Part shown: positions 7,420 through 14,950 of the stretch, one piece after another
Numbering within the stretch: position 1 is the stretch's first letter
Layout: each line of letters starts with the position of its first letter
Assembly (NCBI RefSeq): GCF_007829885.1
Contig: NZ_VIWW01000001.1
Location: 434,001 to 498,000 of the forward strand
Length of the DNA: 64,000 nucleotides
Direction: 5' to 3'
From: Streptomyces brevispora
Lineage (GTDB): Bacteria; Actinomycetota; Actinomycetes; Streptomycetales; Streptomycetaceae
Notes under the pieces: generated by a model
The model's database searches: none
What the model was told of the DNA's origin: nothing
What the model saw: the letters and a program-made list of their open reading frames with translations, nothing else
Translations under genes and position numbers: made by a program

Positions 7420-8690
7420 CAGTCCACCCCCAGGACTCTGGCCGCGTCCGCCCCCGAGCGGCAGCCGTCCTCGTGGAATCCCCAGCCGTGGTACGCCCCC
7501 GCGTAGGCGGTGCGTGGGCCGGACAGGGCGGGCAGCCGGGCCTGGGCGGCCACCGACTCCGGTGTGTAGACGGGGTGTTCGTACACCATGCGGGCGCGGA
7601 CCAGGCCGGGGGCGACGCGGTCGGCGCCGTTCAGCGTGACGACGAAGGTCTCCGGGGCGTCGAGCCGCTGGAGCCGGTTCATGTCGTAGCTGACGGTGAC
7701 GTGTTCGGGGCTCGCGGTACAGGACGGCATCAGGTAGTTCCAGGAGGCACGGGCGCCGCGGGCGCGTGGGAGCAGCCGGGTGTCGGTGTGCAGGAGCGTG
7801 GGGTTGCGGGAGTAGCGGAACGCGCCGAGGGTGTGGCGTTCCTCGTCCGTGGGGTCGGCGAGCAGCCGCAGCGCCTGGTCGGGGTGGGTGGCGATGACGA
7901 CGGAGTCGAACCGCTCGGTGGCGTCGTCCGCGGTGACCATGTCCACACCGTCCGGGTGGCGGCGCACGGCACGGACCGGGGTCGCGGTACGGACGGCGCC
8001 GAGTTGTTCGGTTACCCGTTCGACGTAGGCGCCCGATCCGCCGGTGACGGTCCGCCACACCGGGGAGCCGCCGACCGAGAGCAGCCCGTGGTGGTCGAGG
8101 AAGCGGAAGAGGTAGCGGGCGGGGTAGCGCATCGCGGTCACCGGGTCGCAGGACCAGACGGCGGAGACGACGGGGGTCAGGAAGTGGGCGGTGAAGTACG
8201 GGGAGAAGCGGCCGCGGGCGGCGAACTCGCCGAGCGTCATGGTGTCCGCGCCGGGTCCGCCGTCCGCCAGGAGGCGCCGGGCGGACCGGTGGAAGCGGGG
8301 CACCGCCGCCAGCATCCGGAGATAGGCCGGATGCCGGGCGGCCGCCGGGCGGGCGAGCAGGCCTGCCGGGCCGCGGGCACCCGCGTACTCCAGTGCGCAG
8401 CCCTCGCATCGCACGGACATGCTCATCTCCGACTCCTGTGTGGCGACACCGAGTTCGGCGAAGAGCCGCAGCAGATGCGGGTAGGTGCGCTGGTTGTGCA
8501 CGATGAACCCGGAGTCCACGTGGTGGATGCGGCCGTCCGACGCGGGGAGTTCGTGGGTGTGCGCATGGCCGCCCACCCGGTCGTCCGCCTCGAACAGCGT
8601 CACGTCGTGGGCCGTCCGCAGGATGTGGGCGGCGGTCAGACCCGCCACCCCGCTCCCCACCACGGCTGTCCGCCGCCGCTTGCCTGTCAT
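7416..8690 (-). CDS. FAD-dependent amine oxidase-like oxidoreductase (COG2907 type)
   Basis: A 424-residue flavoprotein, the first gene of the five-gene minus-strand operon. The dinucleotide-binding motif VVGSGVAGLTAAHIL (about 9-23) is followed by EADDRVGGHAHT, as in amine-oxidase/phytoene-desaturase-like enzymes. FIVHNQRTYPHLLRLFAELG is typical of the COG2907 group. The start is ATG 8690 with AAGGAG 5 bases upstream; a slightly longer frame (to 8708) lacks a ribosome site. The mycobacterial counterpart is Rv0449c. A promoter of the shared island motif lies about 75-105 bases upstream on the minus strand. The substrate is unknown; a redox partner role for the two methyltransferases is plausible. 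Confidence 0.9.
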   Translation of the reverse strand: MTGKRRRTAVVGSGVAGLTAAHILRTAHDVTLFEADDRVGGHAHTHELPASDGRIHHVDSGFIVHNQRTYPHLLRLFAELGVATQESEMSMSVRCEGCALEYAGARGPAGLLARPAAARHPAYLRMLAAVPRFHRSARRLLADGGPGADTMTLGEFAARGRFSPYFTAHFLTPVVSAVWSCDPVTAMRYPARYLFRFLDHHGLLSVGGSPVWRTVTGGSGAYVERVTEQLGAVRTATPVRAVRRHPDGVDMVTADDATERFDSVVIATHPDQALRLLADPTDEERHTLGAFRYSRNPTLLHTDTRLLPRARGARASWNYLMPSCTASPEHVTVSYDMNRLQRLDAPETFVVTLNGADRVAPGLVRARMVYEHPVYTPESVAAQARLPALSGPRTAYAGAYHGWGFHEDGCRSGADAARVLGVDW

Positions 8691-8764
8691 ACCGCTCCTT
8701 CCGAGCACCGGCTCCGTTCGCTCCTCCCGGCGTTTCCGCCGAGCGGCGAATGCCTCTCAGAATC

Positions 8765-8794
8765 TGATTCGTTACAGGTCCCGCCGTGGATTGG
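8765..8794 (-). promoter_or_regulatory. Predicted SigK promoter of the five-gene operon
   Basis: On the minus strand, CCAATCC (8794-8788), 15 bases, then ACGAATCA (8772-8765). Spacing is identical to the sigK promoter. The predicted transcript would start near 8758, leaving a leader of about 68 bases before the FAD oxidoreductase ATG. Confidence 0.75.
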
Positions 8795-8827
8795 CCGTGA
8801 TCGACTCTCATCCGTTCGGGTGACAGA

Positions 8828-8856
8828 CCAATCCGTCGGGCGTCCGGCGCCGAATA
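8828..8856 (+). promoter_or_regulatory. Predicted SigK promoter of the molybdopterin oxidoreductase gene
   Basis: CCAATCC at 8828-8834, 15 bases, CCGAATA at 8850-8856. GACCAATCCG is shared exactly with the sigK promoter. The start codon GTG at 8863 lies only 6 bases past the -10 element, where transcription should begin, so the mRNA is predicted to be leaderless. Confidence 0.75.
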
Positions 8857-8862
8857 CCCGTC

Positions 8863-10491
8863 GTGAGCGAAGATCAGAACGATGCGCAGGACGGGGCCCA
8901 TGGGTCCCGGCGGTCCCGCTGGGTGCGTGCTGCTTTCGCCGCGCTCAGCGGTCTGATCGCCGGTCTCTGTGCCCTGGCGGTCGCCGAGCTGGTGGCGGCG
9001 GCCGTACGTCCCGAGGCGGGTCCGATCACGGCGGTGGGCGGTGCGGTCATCGACCGCACGCCTCCGGCGCTCAAGGACTTCGCCATCAGGAATTTCGGCA
9101 CCCACGACAAGCTGGTCCTGGAGCTGGGCATCCTGGTTCTCCTGGCGGGCTTCGCCGTGGTGGTCGGGGTGCTGGCGCTGCGGCACCGGGTGATCGGCTC
9201 GGCTGCCGTACTGGTCTTCGGTGTGGTCGGGGCAGTCGCGGCGGTAGGACGGCCGGAGGGCCGATTCCCCGACGCGCTGCCCTCGGTGGTGGGTGCCGTG
9301 CTGGCCGCAGGGGTGCTGTATCTCCTGGTCGGCCGGCTGGCACCGGCTTCCGGTCCCTCCCCCGCGGCTGGCGGGAGGGGCGGGGAGGCGGTGTCCGGCA
9401 CCTTCGACCGACGGGGCTTCGTCATCGCGGCGACCGCCGCGGCGGCGGCCTCGGCCGGCGCCGGCCTGCTGGGGCGGCGGCTCACCTCCGCCGTGCAGGC
9501 CGGGGCCACCGCCTCACGCCACGATCTGGTGCTGCCCGTGCCCGCATCGGCGGCGCCGGCCGTACCGGCCGGGGCCGATCTGCGGATCCGGGGACTGAGC
9601 TCGTTCGTCACACCGAACAAGAGCTTCTACCGGGTGGACACGGCCCTCGTGGTGCCGCGCATCGACGCGAACGACTGGAAGCTGAGGATCCACGGAAAGG
9701 GTGTGCAACGCCCTTTGACGCTGAGCTTCCAGGATCTGCTGCACCGCGAGATCATCGAGCGCGACATCACGCTGACCTGTGTGTCCAACGAGGTGGGCGG
9801 ACCGTATGTCGGCAACGCCCGGTGGATCGGCGTGCGGTTGGCCGATCTGCTGCGCGAGGCGGGGGTGAAGCCGCCGTCCCGCGGCGGCCCGGCCGACCAG
9901 ATCATCACGCGGTCGGTGGACGGCATGACCATCGGCACGCCGGTCGAGACGGTCATGGACGGACGCGACGCGCTGCTCGCCCTCGGCATGAACGGTGAGC
10001 CGCTGCCCTTCGAGCACGGCTTCCCGGTCCGGATGGTCGTTCCCGGCCTGTACGGATATGTGTCGGCCTGCAAGTGGATCAAGGAACTCGAGCTCACCAC
10101 GTTCGCGGACTACGACGCCTACTGGGTCAAGCGGTCCTGGTCCCAGCAGGCCCCCATCAAGACCGAGTCCCGGATCGACACCCCGCGTCCGTTCGCCTCC
10201 CCGAAGGCCGGCACGATCCCGGTCGCCGGGGTCGCCTGGGCCCAGCACCGCGGAGTCTCGCGGGTCGAGGTCCGGGTGGACGGCGGCCCGTGGCACACCG
10301 CGAAGCTGGCGGCCGAGGACAGCCCGGACACCTGGCGCCAGTGGGTGTGGGAGTGGCCGGCCACCTCCGGCAACCACACCCTTGAGGTCCGTGCGACGGA
10401 TCGCACCGGCGCCACCCAGACCGACCGGCGAGTCGGCACCGTCCCCAACGGTGCGACCGGCTGGCATTCGGTGGTGGTCGGCGTGTCCTGA
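8863..10491 (+). CDS. Membrane-anchored molybdopterin-dependent oxidoreductase (sulfite oxidase fold)
   Basis: A 542-residue protein with four hydrophobic N-terminal segments (about 25-47, 85-105, 110-127, 142-158). A further hydrophobic, Ala-rich helix follows FDRRGFVIAA, where a twin-Arg-like RRGF occurs internally. The C-terminal half is a sulfite-oxidase-type molybdenum domain (from about residue 245): TLTCVSNEVGG supplies the cysteine Mo ligand, and GVRLADLLREAGV and GYVSACKWIKELELT are family landmarks. A Mo-co dimerisation domain follows (about 430-542). The catalytic domain probably faces outside. No shine-dalgarno precedes GTG 8863, consistent with leaderless translation from the promoter at 8828-8856. 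It heads a unit with the fasciclin lipoprotein. Substrate is unknown; oxidised protein residues or sulfur oxyanions are possibilities only. Confidence 0.9.
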   Translation: MSEDQNDAQDGAHGSRRSRWVRAAFAALSGLIAGLCALAVAELVAAAVRPEAGPITAVGGAVIDRTPPALKDFAIRNFGTHDKLVLELGILVLLAGFAVVVGVLALRHRVIGSAAVLVFGVVGAVAAVGRPEGRFPDALPSVVGAVLAAGVLYLLVGRLAPASGPSPAAGGRGGEAVSGTFDRRGFVIAATAAAAASAGAGLLGRRLTSAVQAGATASRHDLVLPVPASAAPAVPAGADLRIRGLSSFVTPNKSFYRVDTALVVPRIDANDWKLRIHGKGVQRPLTLSFQDLLHREIIERDITLTCVSNEVGGPYVGNARWIGVRLADLLREAGVKPPSRGGPADQIITRSVDGMTIGTPVETVMDGRDALLALGMNGEPLPFEHGFPVRMVVPGLYGYVSACKWIKELELTTFADYDAYWVKRSWSQQAPIKTESRIDTPRPFASPKAGTIPVAGVAWAQHRGVSRVEVRVDGGPWHTAKLAAEDSPDTWRQWVWEWPATSGNHTLEVRATDRTGATQTDRRVGTVPNGATGWHSVVVGVS

Positions 10492-10517
10492 GCGGACACG
10501 CCGCCCCTCACGCCCCT

Positions 10518-10581
10518 TTTCCCTACGGAACACGGCAAGCGAGCTCCGCTTTCCCTACGGAACACGGCAAGCGAGCTCCGC
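10518..10581 (+). repeat. Exact 32-bp tandem duplication before the fasciclin gene
   Basis: Bases 10518-10549 and 10550-10581 are identical and directly adjacent. Each unit starts TTTCCCTACGGAACAC and ends GCGAGCTCCGC. It lies in the 152-base gap between the molybdopterin oxidoreductase and the fasciclin gene, where it could affect termination or readthrough. No SigK-type promoter was found in this gap. Confidence 0.95.
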
Positions 10582-10643
10582 ACACGCACCGCTTGTAACC
10601 AAAAGTAATCAATCCGTCACTCATCTGAACCCAGGAGAACCTC

Positions 10644-11282
10644 ATGAACGTCCTCTACGTCCGTCGCGCCGCCGTTGCCGTGTCCGCGGCAGTGGTACTC
10701 CCGCTCGCCCTCTCGGCCTGCTCCAGCGATTCCAAGGACAGCGCGTCCGGCTCCACCGCCAGCTCGGCCAAGGCATCGGCCCCCGCCAGCGAATCGATGA
10801 GCATGGACAAGCCCTTCGGTTCGGGTTGTGCGTCCGTGCCGAAGAACGGCTCGGGCTCCTTCGACGGCATGGCGAAGGACCCGGTCGCCACGGCCGCCTC
10901 GCACAACCCGGCGCTCTCCACCCTCGTCACCGCGGTGAAGAAGGCCGGCCTGGTCGACACCCTGAACAGCGCCCAGAACATCACCGTGTTCGCCCCGACC
11001 AACGAAGCCTTCGCCAAGATCCCGAAGGCCGACCTGGACAAGCTGCTGGCCAACAAGGCCGAGCTGACCAAGGTGCTCACCTACCACGTGGTGGGCAAGA
11101 AGCTGACGCCGAAGCAGTTGGAGAACGGCTCCTTCGAGACCCTGGAGAAGGGCAAGCTGACGACGTCCGGTTCCGACATGACGTACACCGTGAACGACTC
11201 GTCCCAGGTCGTCTGCGGCAACGTCCAGACCGCCAACGCCACGGTCTACATCATCGACACGGTCCTGACGCCCCCGAAGTAG
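10644..11282 (+). CDS. Fasciclin (FAS1) domain lipoprotein, MPT70/MPT83-like
   Basis: A 212-residue secreted lipoprotein. A signal peptide ends in the lipobox LSAC with Cys26 as the lipidation site. A Ser/Ala-rich linker follows, then a single FAS1 domain (about 65-212) with VTAVKKAGLVDTLN, TVFAPTNEAFAKIP, LTYHVVGKKL and a C-terminal YIIDTVLTPPK. This architecture matches mycobacterial MPT83 and MPT70, the major SigK-regulated secreted proteins. AGGAG at about 10631-10636 precedes the ATG. No promoter of its own is evident, so it is probably co-transcribed with the oxidoreductase. FAS1 domains mediate adhesion or protein contacts; here it may partner the membrane oxidoreductase. An imperfect 16-bp stem-loop ends the unit at 11397-11439. 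Confidence 0.9.
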   Translation: MNVLYVRRAAVAVSAAVVLPLALSACSSDSKDSASGSTASSAKASAPASESMSMDKPFGSGCASVPKNGSGSFDGMAKDPVATAASHNPALSTLVTAVKKAGLVDTLNSAQNITVFAPTNEAFAKIPKADLDKLLANKAELTKVLTYHVVGKKLTPKQLENGSFETLEKGKLTTSGSDMTYTVNDSSQVVCGNVQTANATVYIIDTVLTPPK

Positions 11283-11396
11283 CGGGCCACCGCGCGACCA
11301 TGCGCGTTCCTCCGGCAACTCGCCCGGGGACGTGTGGACTTCGGCCCTGCGGGGACACGATCACCAGCACAGCAAACGCACGCACAACGGGTACCA

Positions 11397-11439
11397 CCGG
11401 AACCGGTCAGGGCGCACATGCCTCCCTGGCCGGTTTCGG
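11397..11439 (+). terminator. Imperfect stem-loop after the fasciclin gene
   Basis: CCGGAACCGGTCAGGG (11397-11412) pairs with CCCTGGCCGGTTTCGG (11424-11439) at 14 of 16 positions, and the two others are G-U compatible. It lies 115 bases past the fasciclin stop and before the next gene on the same strand. Confidence 0.5.
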
Positions 11440-11472
11440 CTATCGCCCGGAACCGCACCGTACGGTGAACGG

Positions 11473-12516
11473 ATGAACGTCCTGAGCAGACAGAACCGGG
11501 CGGCGGGGGCGGTGGTCGGGTCGGCGGTCGGTGACGCGCTGGGGGCGCCGTTCGAGTTCGGCGCGGCGGGCGTGTACACGGCGCGGTTCCCGGACGGCGC
11601 CGGAACGATGTGCGGCGGAGGAGGCTGGGACCCGGGCGAGGCCACGGACGACACGCAGATGGCGGTTCTGGTCGCGGAGTCCCTGCTGGAGCGCGGCGGC
11701 CCTGATCTGCCCGACCTGTTCGACAGGTTCCGCCGCTGGGCGGCCGGCGAGCCGAAGGACATCGGCCTCCAGACGGAGGACGTGCTGACGAGCGGTGAGC
11801 CATGGGATGTCGCGGCGGCACGGCACTTCCAGATCAACGGCCGGGCGGCGGGCAACGGTTCACTGATGCGCGCCGCCACCTCAGCCGTGTACTTCGCCCG
11901 GCCGGAGCCGGCGAAGCGCACGGCGGACGCAGCGCGGACAGAGGACACAGCGCGGGCACAGGACATAACGCGAGCACAGGACACAGCGCGGGTGGTGTCC
12001 ATGGACGCGGCGCGCCGGATCGCCGCCCTGACCCATGGCGACCGGGCGGCATGGGAAGGCACCGCCGTGCTGCACGAACTGATCCGGACGGCCCTGGACG
12101 GCACCGATCCGCTCACCGCCGTCCAGGACGCCCTGGCCGCCGTGCACGCGGACCACCGCGAACGCTGGGCCACCGTTCTCGCCCCCGACTGGCACCCGGA
12201 CGCGGCGACGGAGTTCAACGGCGCGGTGTGGCCTTGTCTGGGCACCGCGCTGTGGGCGCTGCGCACGACGCGGTCGTACGAGAGCGCCCTCGCGACGGCG
12301 ATCGACGTGGGCGGGGACACCGACACCGTGGCGGCGGTGACCGGGGCGCTGGCGGGCGCAGCTTACGGGTTCGACGCGATCCCGTCGCGGTGGACGGGAG
12401 CGCTGCACGTCCCGCTGCCGGGCTACGGCGGCCGGGTGCTGCGCACACCGGATCTGGTGACCCTGGCCCGGCGGCTGGACGACCACCGGACCGATGCGAT
12501 TCGTACCGATTCCTGA
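11473..12516 (+). CDS. ADP-ribosylglycohydrolase family protein
   Basis: A 347-residue enzyme of the DraG/ARH family, which removes ADP-ribose from protein side chains or related small molecules. The metal-binding motifs are present: GSAVGDALGAPFEF near the N-terminus, GEATDDTQMAV (about residues 56-66) for the first acidic site, and VGGDTDTVAAVTGALAGAAYG for the second. ATG 11473 is taken as the start because the protein then begins directly with the family core; the longer frame upstream is not coding in character. Residues about 153-171 form a repetitive insertion built from an 18-bp tandem repeat (T-A-R-A-Q-D type). The target is unknown and no ADP-ribosyltransferase gene is adjacent. Confidence 0.9.
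   Translation: MNVLSRQNRAAGAVVGSAVGDALGAPFEFGAAGVYTARFPDGAGTMCGGGGWDPGEATDDTQMAVLVAESLLERGGPDLPDLFDRFRRWAAGEPKDIGLQTEDVLTSGEPWDVAAARHFQINGRAAGNGSLMRAATSAVYFARPEPAKRTADAARTEDTARAQDITRAQDTARVVSMDAARRIAALTHGDRAAWEGTAVLHELIRTALDGTDPLTAVQDALAAVHADHRERWATVLAPDWHPDAATEFNGAVWPCLGTALWALRTTRSYESALATAIDVGGDTDTVAAVTGALAGAAYGFDAIPSRWTGALHVPLPGYGGRVLRTPDLVTLARRLDDHRTDAIRTDS
11932..11985 (+). repeat. Three 18-bp tandem repeats inside the ADP-ribosylglycohydrolase gene
   Basis: Units 11932-11949, 11950-11967 and 11968-11985 match the pattern GCGCGGGCACAGGACACA with a few substitutions. A partial fourth copy follows at 11986. The unit length is a multiple of three, so the frame is kept and the protein gains R-A-Q-D-T-A type repeats in a loop. 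Confidence 0.85.
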
Positions 12517-12632
12517 CGAAACCCAGCCACCTCTAAACTACACATAAAGCATAAATAAGAGCAGAATGGCAGAGCAGGCCGCTCATCGCACAAGGCGTGT
12601 CCTGGCCTGCGGGAGCGAAGGAGACGAACCTC

Positions 12633-13076
12633 ATGTCAAACCTCTCGCATGCCGGCCATGACTTGGCCGGACACCCCGATATCTCCGAAATGCGCGACCG
12701 TTACGCCCGGGTGATGGGTGGCCGCGATGTGGCGCTCGTGGATGCACCGGTGTTCCTGGTCGGCCTGTACTGCGCCATTTCGCCCTGGGTCCTGCACTTC
12801 ACGACGAGCCAGGCAGGTCTGGTGAGCCACAACCTGATCATGGGCATCGCGATCGCCGTGCTGGGTCTCGGGTTCACCGTGATGCCGCAACGGATGTATG
12901 GCCTGAGCTGGGCCATCTGCGCCATGGGCGCCTGGATGATCGTCTCGCCCTGGGTGGTGGGCAGCAGCCCGGGCATGGGTGTCGTACTCAACAACGTCAT
13001 CATCGGCGGCCTGACCCTCCTGCTGGGGCTGATCTGTACAGGCGCGTCGCTGCGGAGCAGTCGCGGCCGGTCGTAG
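12633..13076 (+). CDS. SPW repeat membrane protein
   Basis: A 147-residue integral membrane protein with two copies of the SPW signature (AISPWVLHF at about 54 and IVSPWVVG at about 110), each at the start of a pair of transmembrane helices, giving four predicted helices. The N-terminal 40 residues are soluble, with SEMRDRYARVMGGRD. ATG 12633 is selected over a GTG at 12597 because GAAGGAG sits about 8 bases before it. The function of the SPW family is not established. The 115 bases before it include an unusually AT-rich patch (about 12534-12560), probably the promoter. A short hairpin follows the stop. Confidence 0.87.
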   Translation: MSNLSHAGHDLAGHPDISEMRDRYARVMGGRDVALVDAPVFLVGLYCAISPWVLHFTTSQAGLVSHNLIMGIAIAVLGLGFTVMPQRMYGLSWAICAMGAWMIVSPWVVGSSPGMGVVLNNVIIGGLTLLLGLICTGASLRSSRGRS

Positions 13077-13103
13077 AACTCGCCCGACGGGCTGGGACGG
13101 CCT

Positions 13104-13126
13104 GCACCGTGGAGTCCTGACGGTGC
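13104..13126 (+). terminator. Short stem-loop after the SPW gene
   Basis: GCACCGT (13104-13110) pairs with ACGGTGC (13120-13126) across a 9-base loop, 27 bases past the stop. The stem is short, so this is a weak terminator candidate. Confidence 0.4.
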
Positions 13127-13300
13127 GGGCTTCCGCGTGCCCGGGCAGTGCCCCGACCCGCACCCGGCAACGCCCGGGAGGCCGACGGAACGACCGCAAC
13201 TATTCATTCCCCTCAAGGGTCTTGTGGGTTGACGGCAGTGGCCGACGCCCCTCGGGCAGCCGGCGGCCGCACTCGGGAAGCACAAGACGGGAGTGCGCAT

Positions 13301-14746
13301 ATGGCGCGGCATGTGATGGCGTGTACGGCTCTGGCGACTGTGGTGGCGGCGGGGGCCCTGGTGGCTCCCGCCGCCTTTGCCGCACCGGGTGGCGGGACGA
13401 CGGGAGCGGTGCATACTCCGCGCAAGGCAGCCGCCCCCAAGCCGGGCGACGTGGACCGGGACGGTTTCGGCGACCTCGCCGTGGGCGCTCCGGAAGGCAC
13501 CGTCAAGGGGCACGCGAAGGCGGGCTACGTCTCACTCGTCTACGGCACCGCCCAGGGCGTACGGGTCAGCCGGCACAAGGGCATCACTCAGGACACGGCC
13601 GGGATACCGGGCGTACCGGAGGCCGGGGACCGGTTCGGCTCGTCGGTGGCCATGGGCGACGTGGACGGCGACGGGTACACCGACCTGGTGATCGGTTCGG
13701 GCGGCGAGTCCATCGGGACCGTGGCGGGCGCCGGCGCGGTGACGATCGTCTTCGGGGCCAAGGGCGGACCGGGGACCGACGCCATCGCGTTCCACAATCC
13801 GAAGCCGATCGCGCGCGAGGGGTTCGGCGACAGGCTGACGGTCGGCGACTTCGATCACGACGGACGGGACGACATCGCCATCTCCGCCAGAACGAAGGTG
13901 CACGTCGTACGCGGTGCGAGCAATCTGCGTGACATCGACGAACCGAAGATGACCTCGTTCACCCCGCCCGGCGGCGGCGCCGGAACGGGACCGATCGCCG
14001 CGGGCGACATCAACGGCGACGGGTACGCGGACCTGGTCACGGAGGCGTCCTTCGACGATCCGGCCGACGAGGGCACCCTGGGCGTGCTGCCGGGTTCGGC
14101 GACGGGGCTCAAGACGAAGCCGATCAGCCAAATCGGGCTGCCTTTCGCCGGCTACAGCATCGTGACCGGTGACGTCACGGGCGACGGCCGGGACGACGTG
14201 GTCGTGGACACCACGTACTCGGACGGCCCCGACGAATTCCTGCTGCGCATGTTCCCGGGCACCGCCTCCGGGCTGGGCAAGGGTGTGCCCTACGGCGGGG
14301 CGGTGGAACCGGGCCGGGCGGGCGTGCTGGCCGACACCGACGGCGACGGGCACGCCGATCTGGTGGTCCCTGTGGTCGGCGAGGCGGACTCCGACGGCAT
14401 CCAGAACGCGGGCGCGCTGACGGTCATACCGGGGAAGTCCACGGGTCTGGACGCGGCCCGCGCCCGGAAACTGACCCTGGACTCGCCCGGGGTGATGGGA
14501 GTGATGGAGGGCAACGACCTGTTCGGACTGTCGCTGGCGGCCGGGGACTTCAACGCGGACGGCCGTGCGGATCTGGCGGTCGGCGCGCCCGGCAAGTATC
14601 TGGCGACGGGTGCGGTGAGCGTCATCCTGGGCTCGGCGTCGGGACCGACCGGGGTGGGCTCGATCCTCTTCACCCCGGAGTCCCTGGGACACCCGACGAT
14701 GAAGGCACGCTTCGGCTCGGCCGTCGGGGCGACCACCACCCGCTGA
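13301..14746 (+). CDS. Secreted FG-GAP / VCBS repeat (integrin alpha-like beta-propeller) protein
   Basis: A 481-residue exported protein. A signal peptide of about 27 residues ends VAPAAFA|APGG. The rest is a beta-propeller of about seven FG-GAP blades, each with a calcium-loop motif: DVDRDGFGDLAVG, DVDGDGYTDLVIG, DFDHDGRDDIAIS, DINGDGYADLVTE, DVTGDGRDDVVVD, DTDGDGHADLVVP and DFNADGRADLAVG. ATG 13301 with GGGAG about 8 bases before it gives a proper signal peptide; a longer frame from 13148 does not. Such proteins in Streptomyces are usually surface or secreted binding proteins with no defined ligand. It is convergent with helY and no partner gene is evident. Confidence 0.9.
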   Translation: MARHVMACTALATVVAAGALVAPAAFAAPGGGTTGAVHTPRKAAAPKPGDVDRDGFGDLAVGAPEGTVKGHAKAGYVSLVYGTAQGVRVSRHKGITQDTAGIPGVPEAGDRFGSSVAMGDVDGDGYTDLVIGSGGESIGTVAGAGAVTIVFGAKGGPGTDAIAFHNPKPIAREGFGDRLTVGDFDHDGRDDIAISARTKVHVVRGASNLRDIDEPKMTSFTPPGGGAGTGPIAAGDINGDGYADLVTEASFDDPADEGTLGVLPGSATGLKTKPISQIGLPFAGYSIVTGDVTGDGRDDVVVDTTYSDGPDEFLLRMFPGTASGLGKGVPYGGAVEPGRAGVLADTDGDGHADLVVPVVGEADSDGIQNAGALTVIPGKSTGLDAARARKLTLDSPGVMGVMEGNDLFGLSLAAGDFNADGRADLAVGAPGKYLATGAVSVILGSASGPTGVGSILFTPESLGHPTMKARFGSAVGATTTR

Positions 14747-14784
14747 CAGCGACGCTCGCGGGCGGCTGAGACGTAGTCGTACAA

Positions 14785-14900
14785 GCATCCCCCTCAGGGG
14801 AGGCTCCATCATCCCCGGCGTTCGAGGAGCGGGGTCCGCGGCAGAATCCCGGGAACGGGAGGGGCGGGCAGAGGGCAAGGCCCCCTGCTCGTCCCGGCGC
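14785..14900. repeat. Streptomycete dispersed intergenic repeat-like segment
   Basis: The gap between the convergent FG-GAP and helY genes contains CCCCTCAGGGG, then CGGCGTTCGAGGAGCGGGGT and a run of complementary C- and G-rich blocks (ATCCCGGGAACGGGAGGGGC). From memory, phrases such as GGCGTTTGAGGAGCGGGG recur in intergenic regions of many Streptomyces genomes. I see no gene here. It may act as a bidirectional terminator. Confidence 0.45.
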
Positions 14901-14950
14901 ACACCACCCGCACCCGACAGCGCACCGCACCACTCGTCACTCGCCCCGCC

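Noticed and set aside
6697..9186. Long minus-strand frame extending the DUF1365 gene far upstream
   Set aside because: The extra part runs over the FAD oxidoreductase gene in another frame. The real start is GTG 7419, which overlaps the upstream stop.
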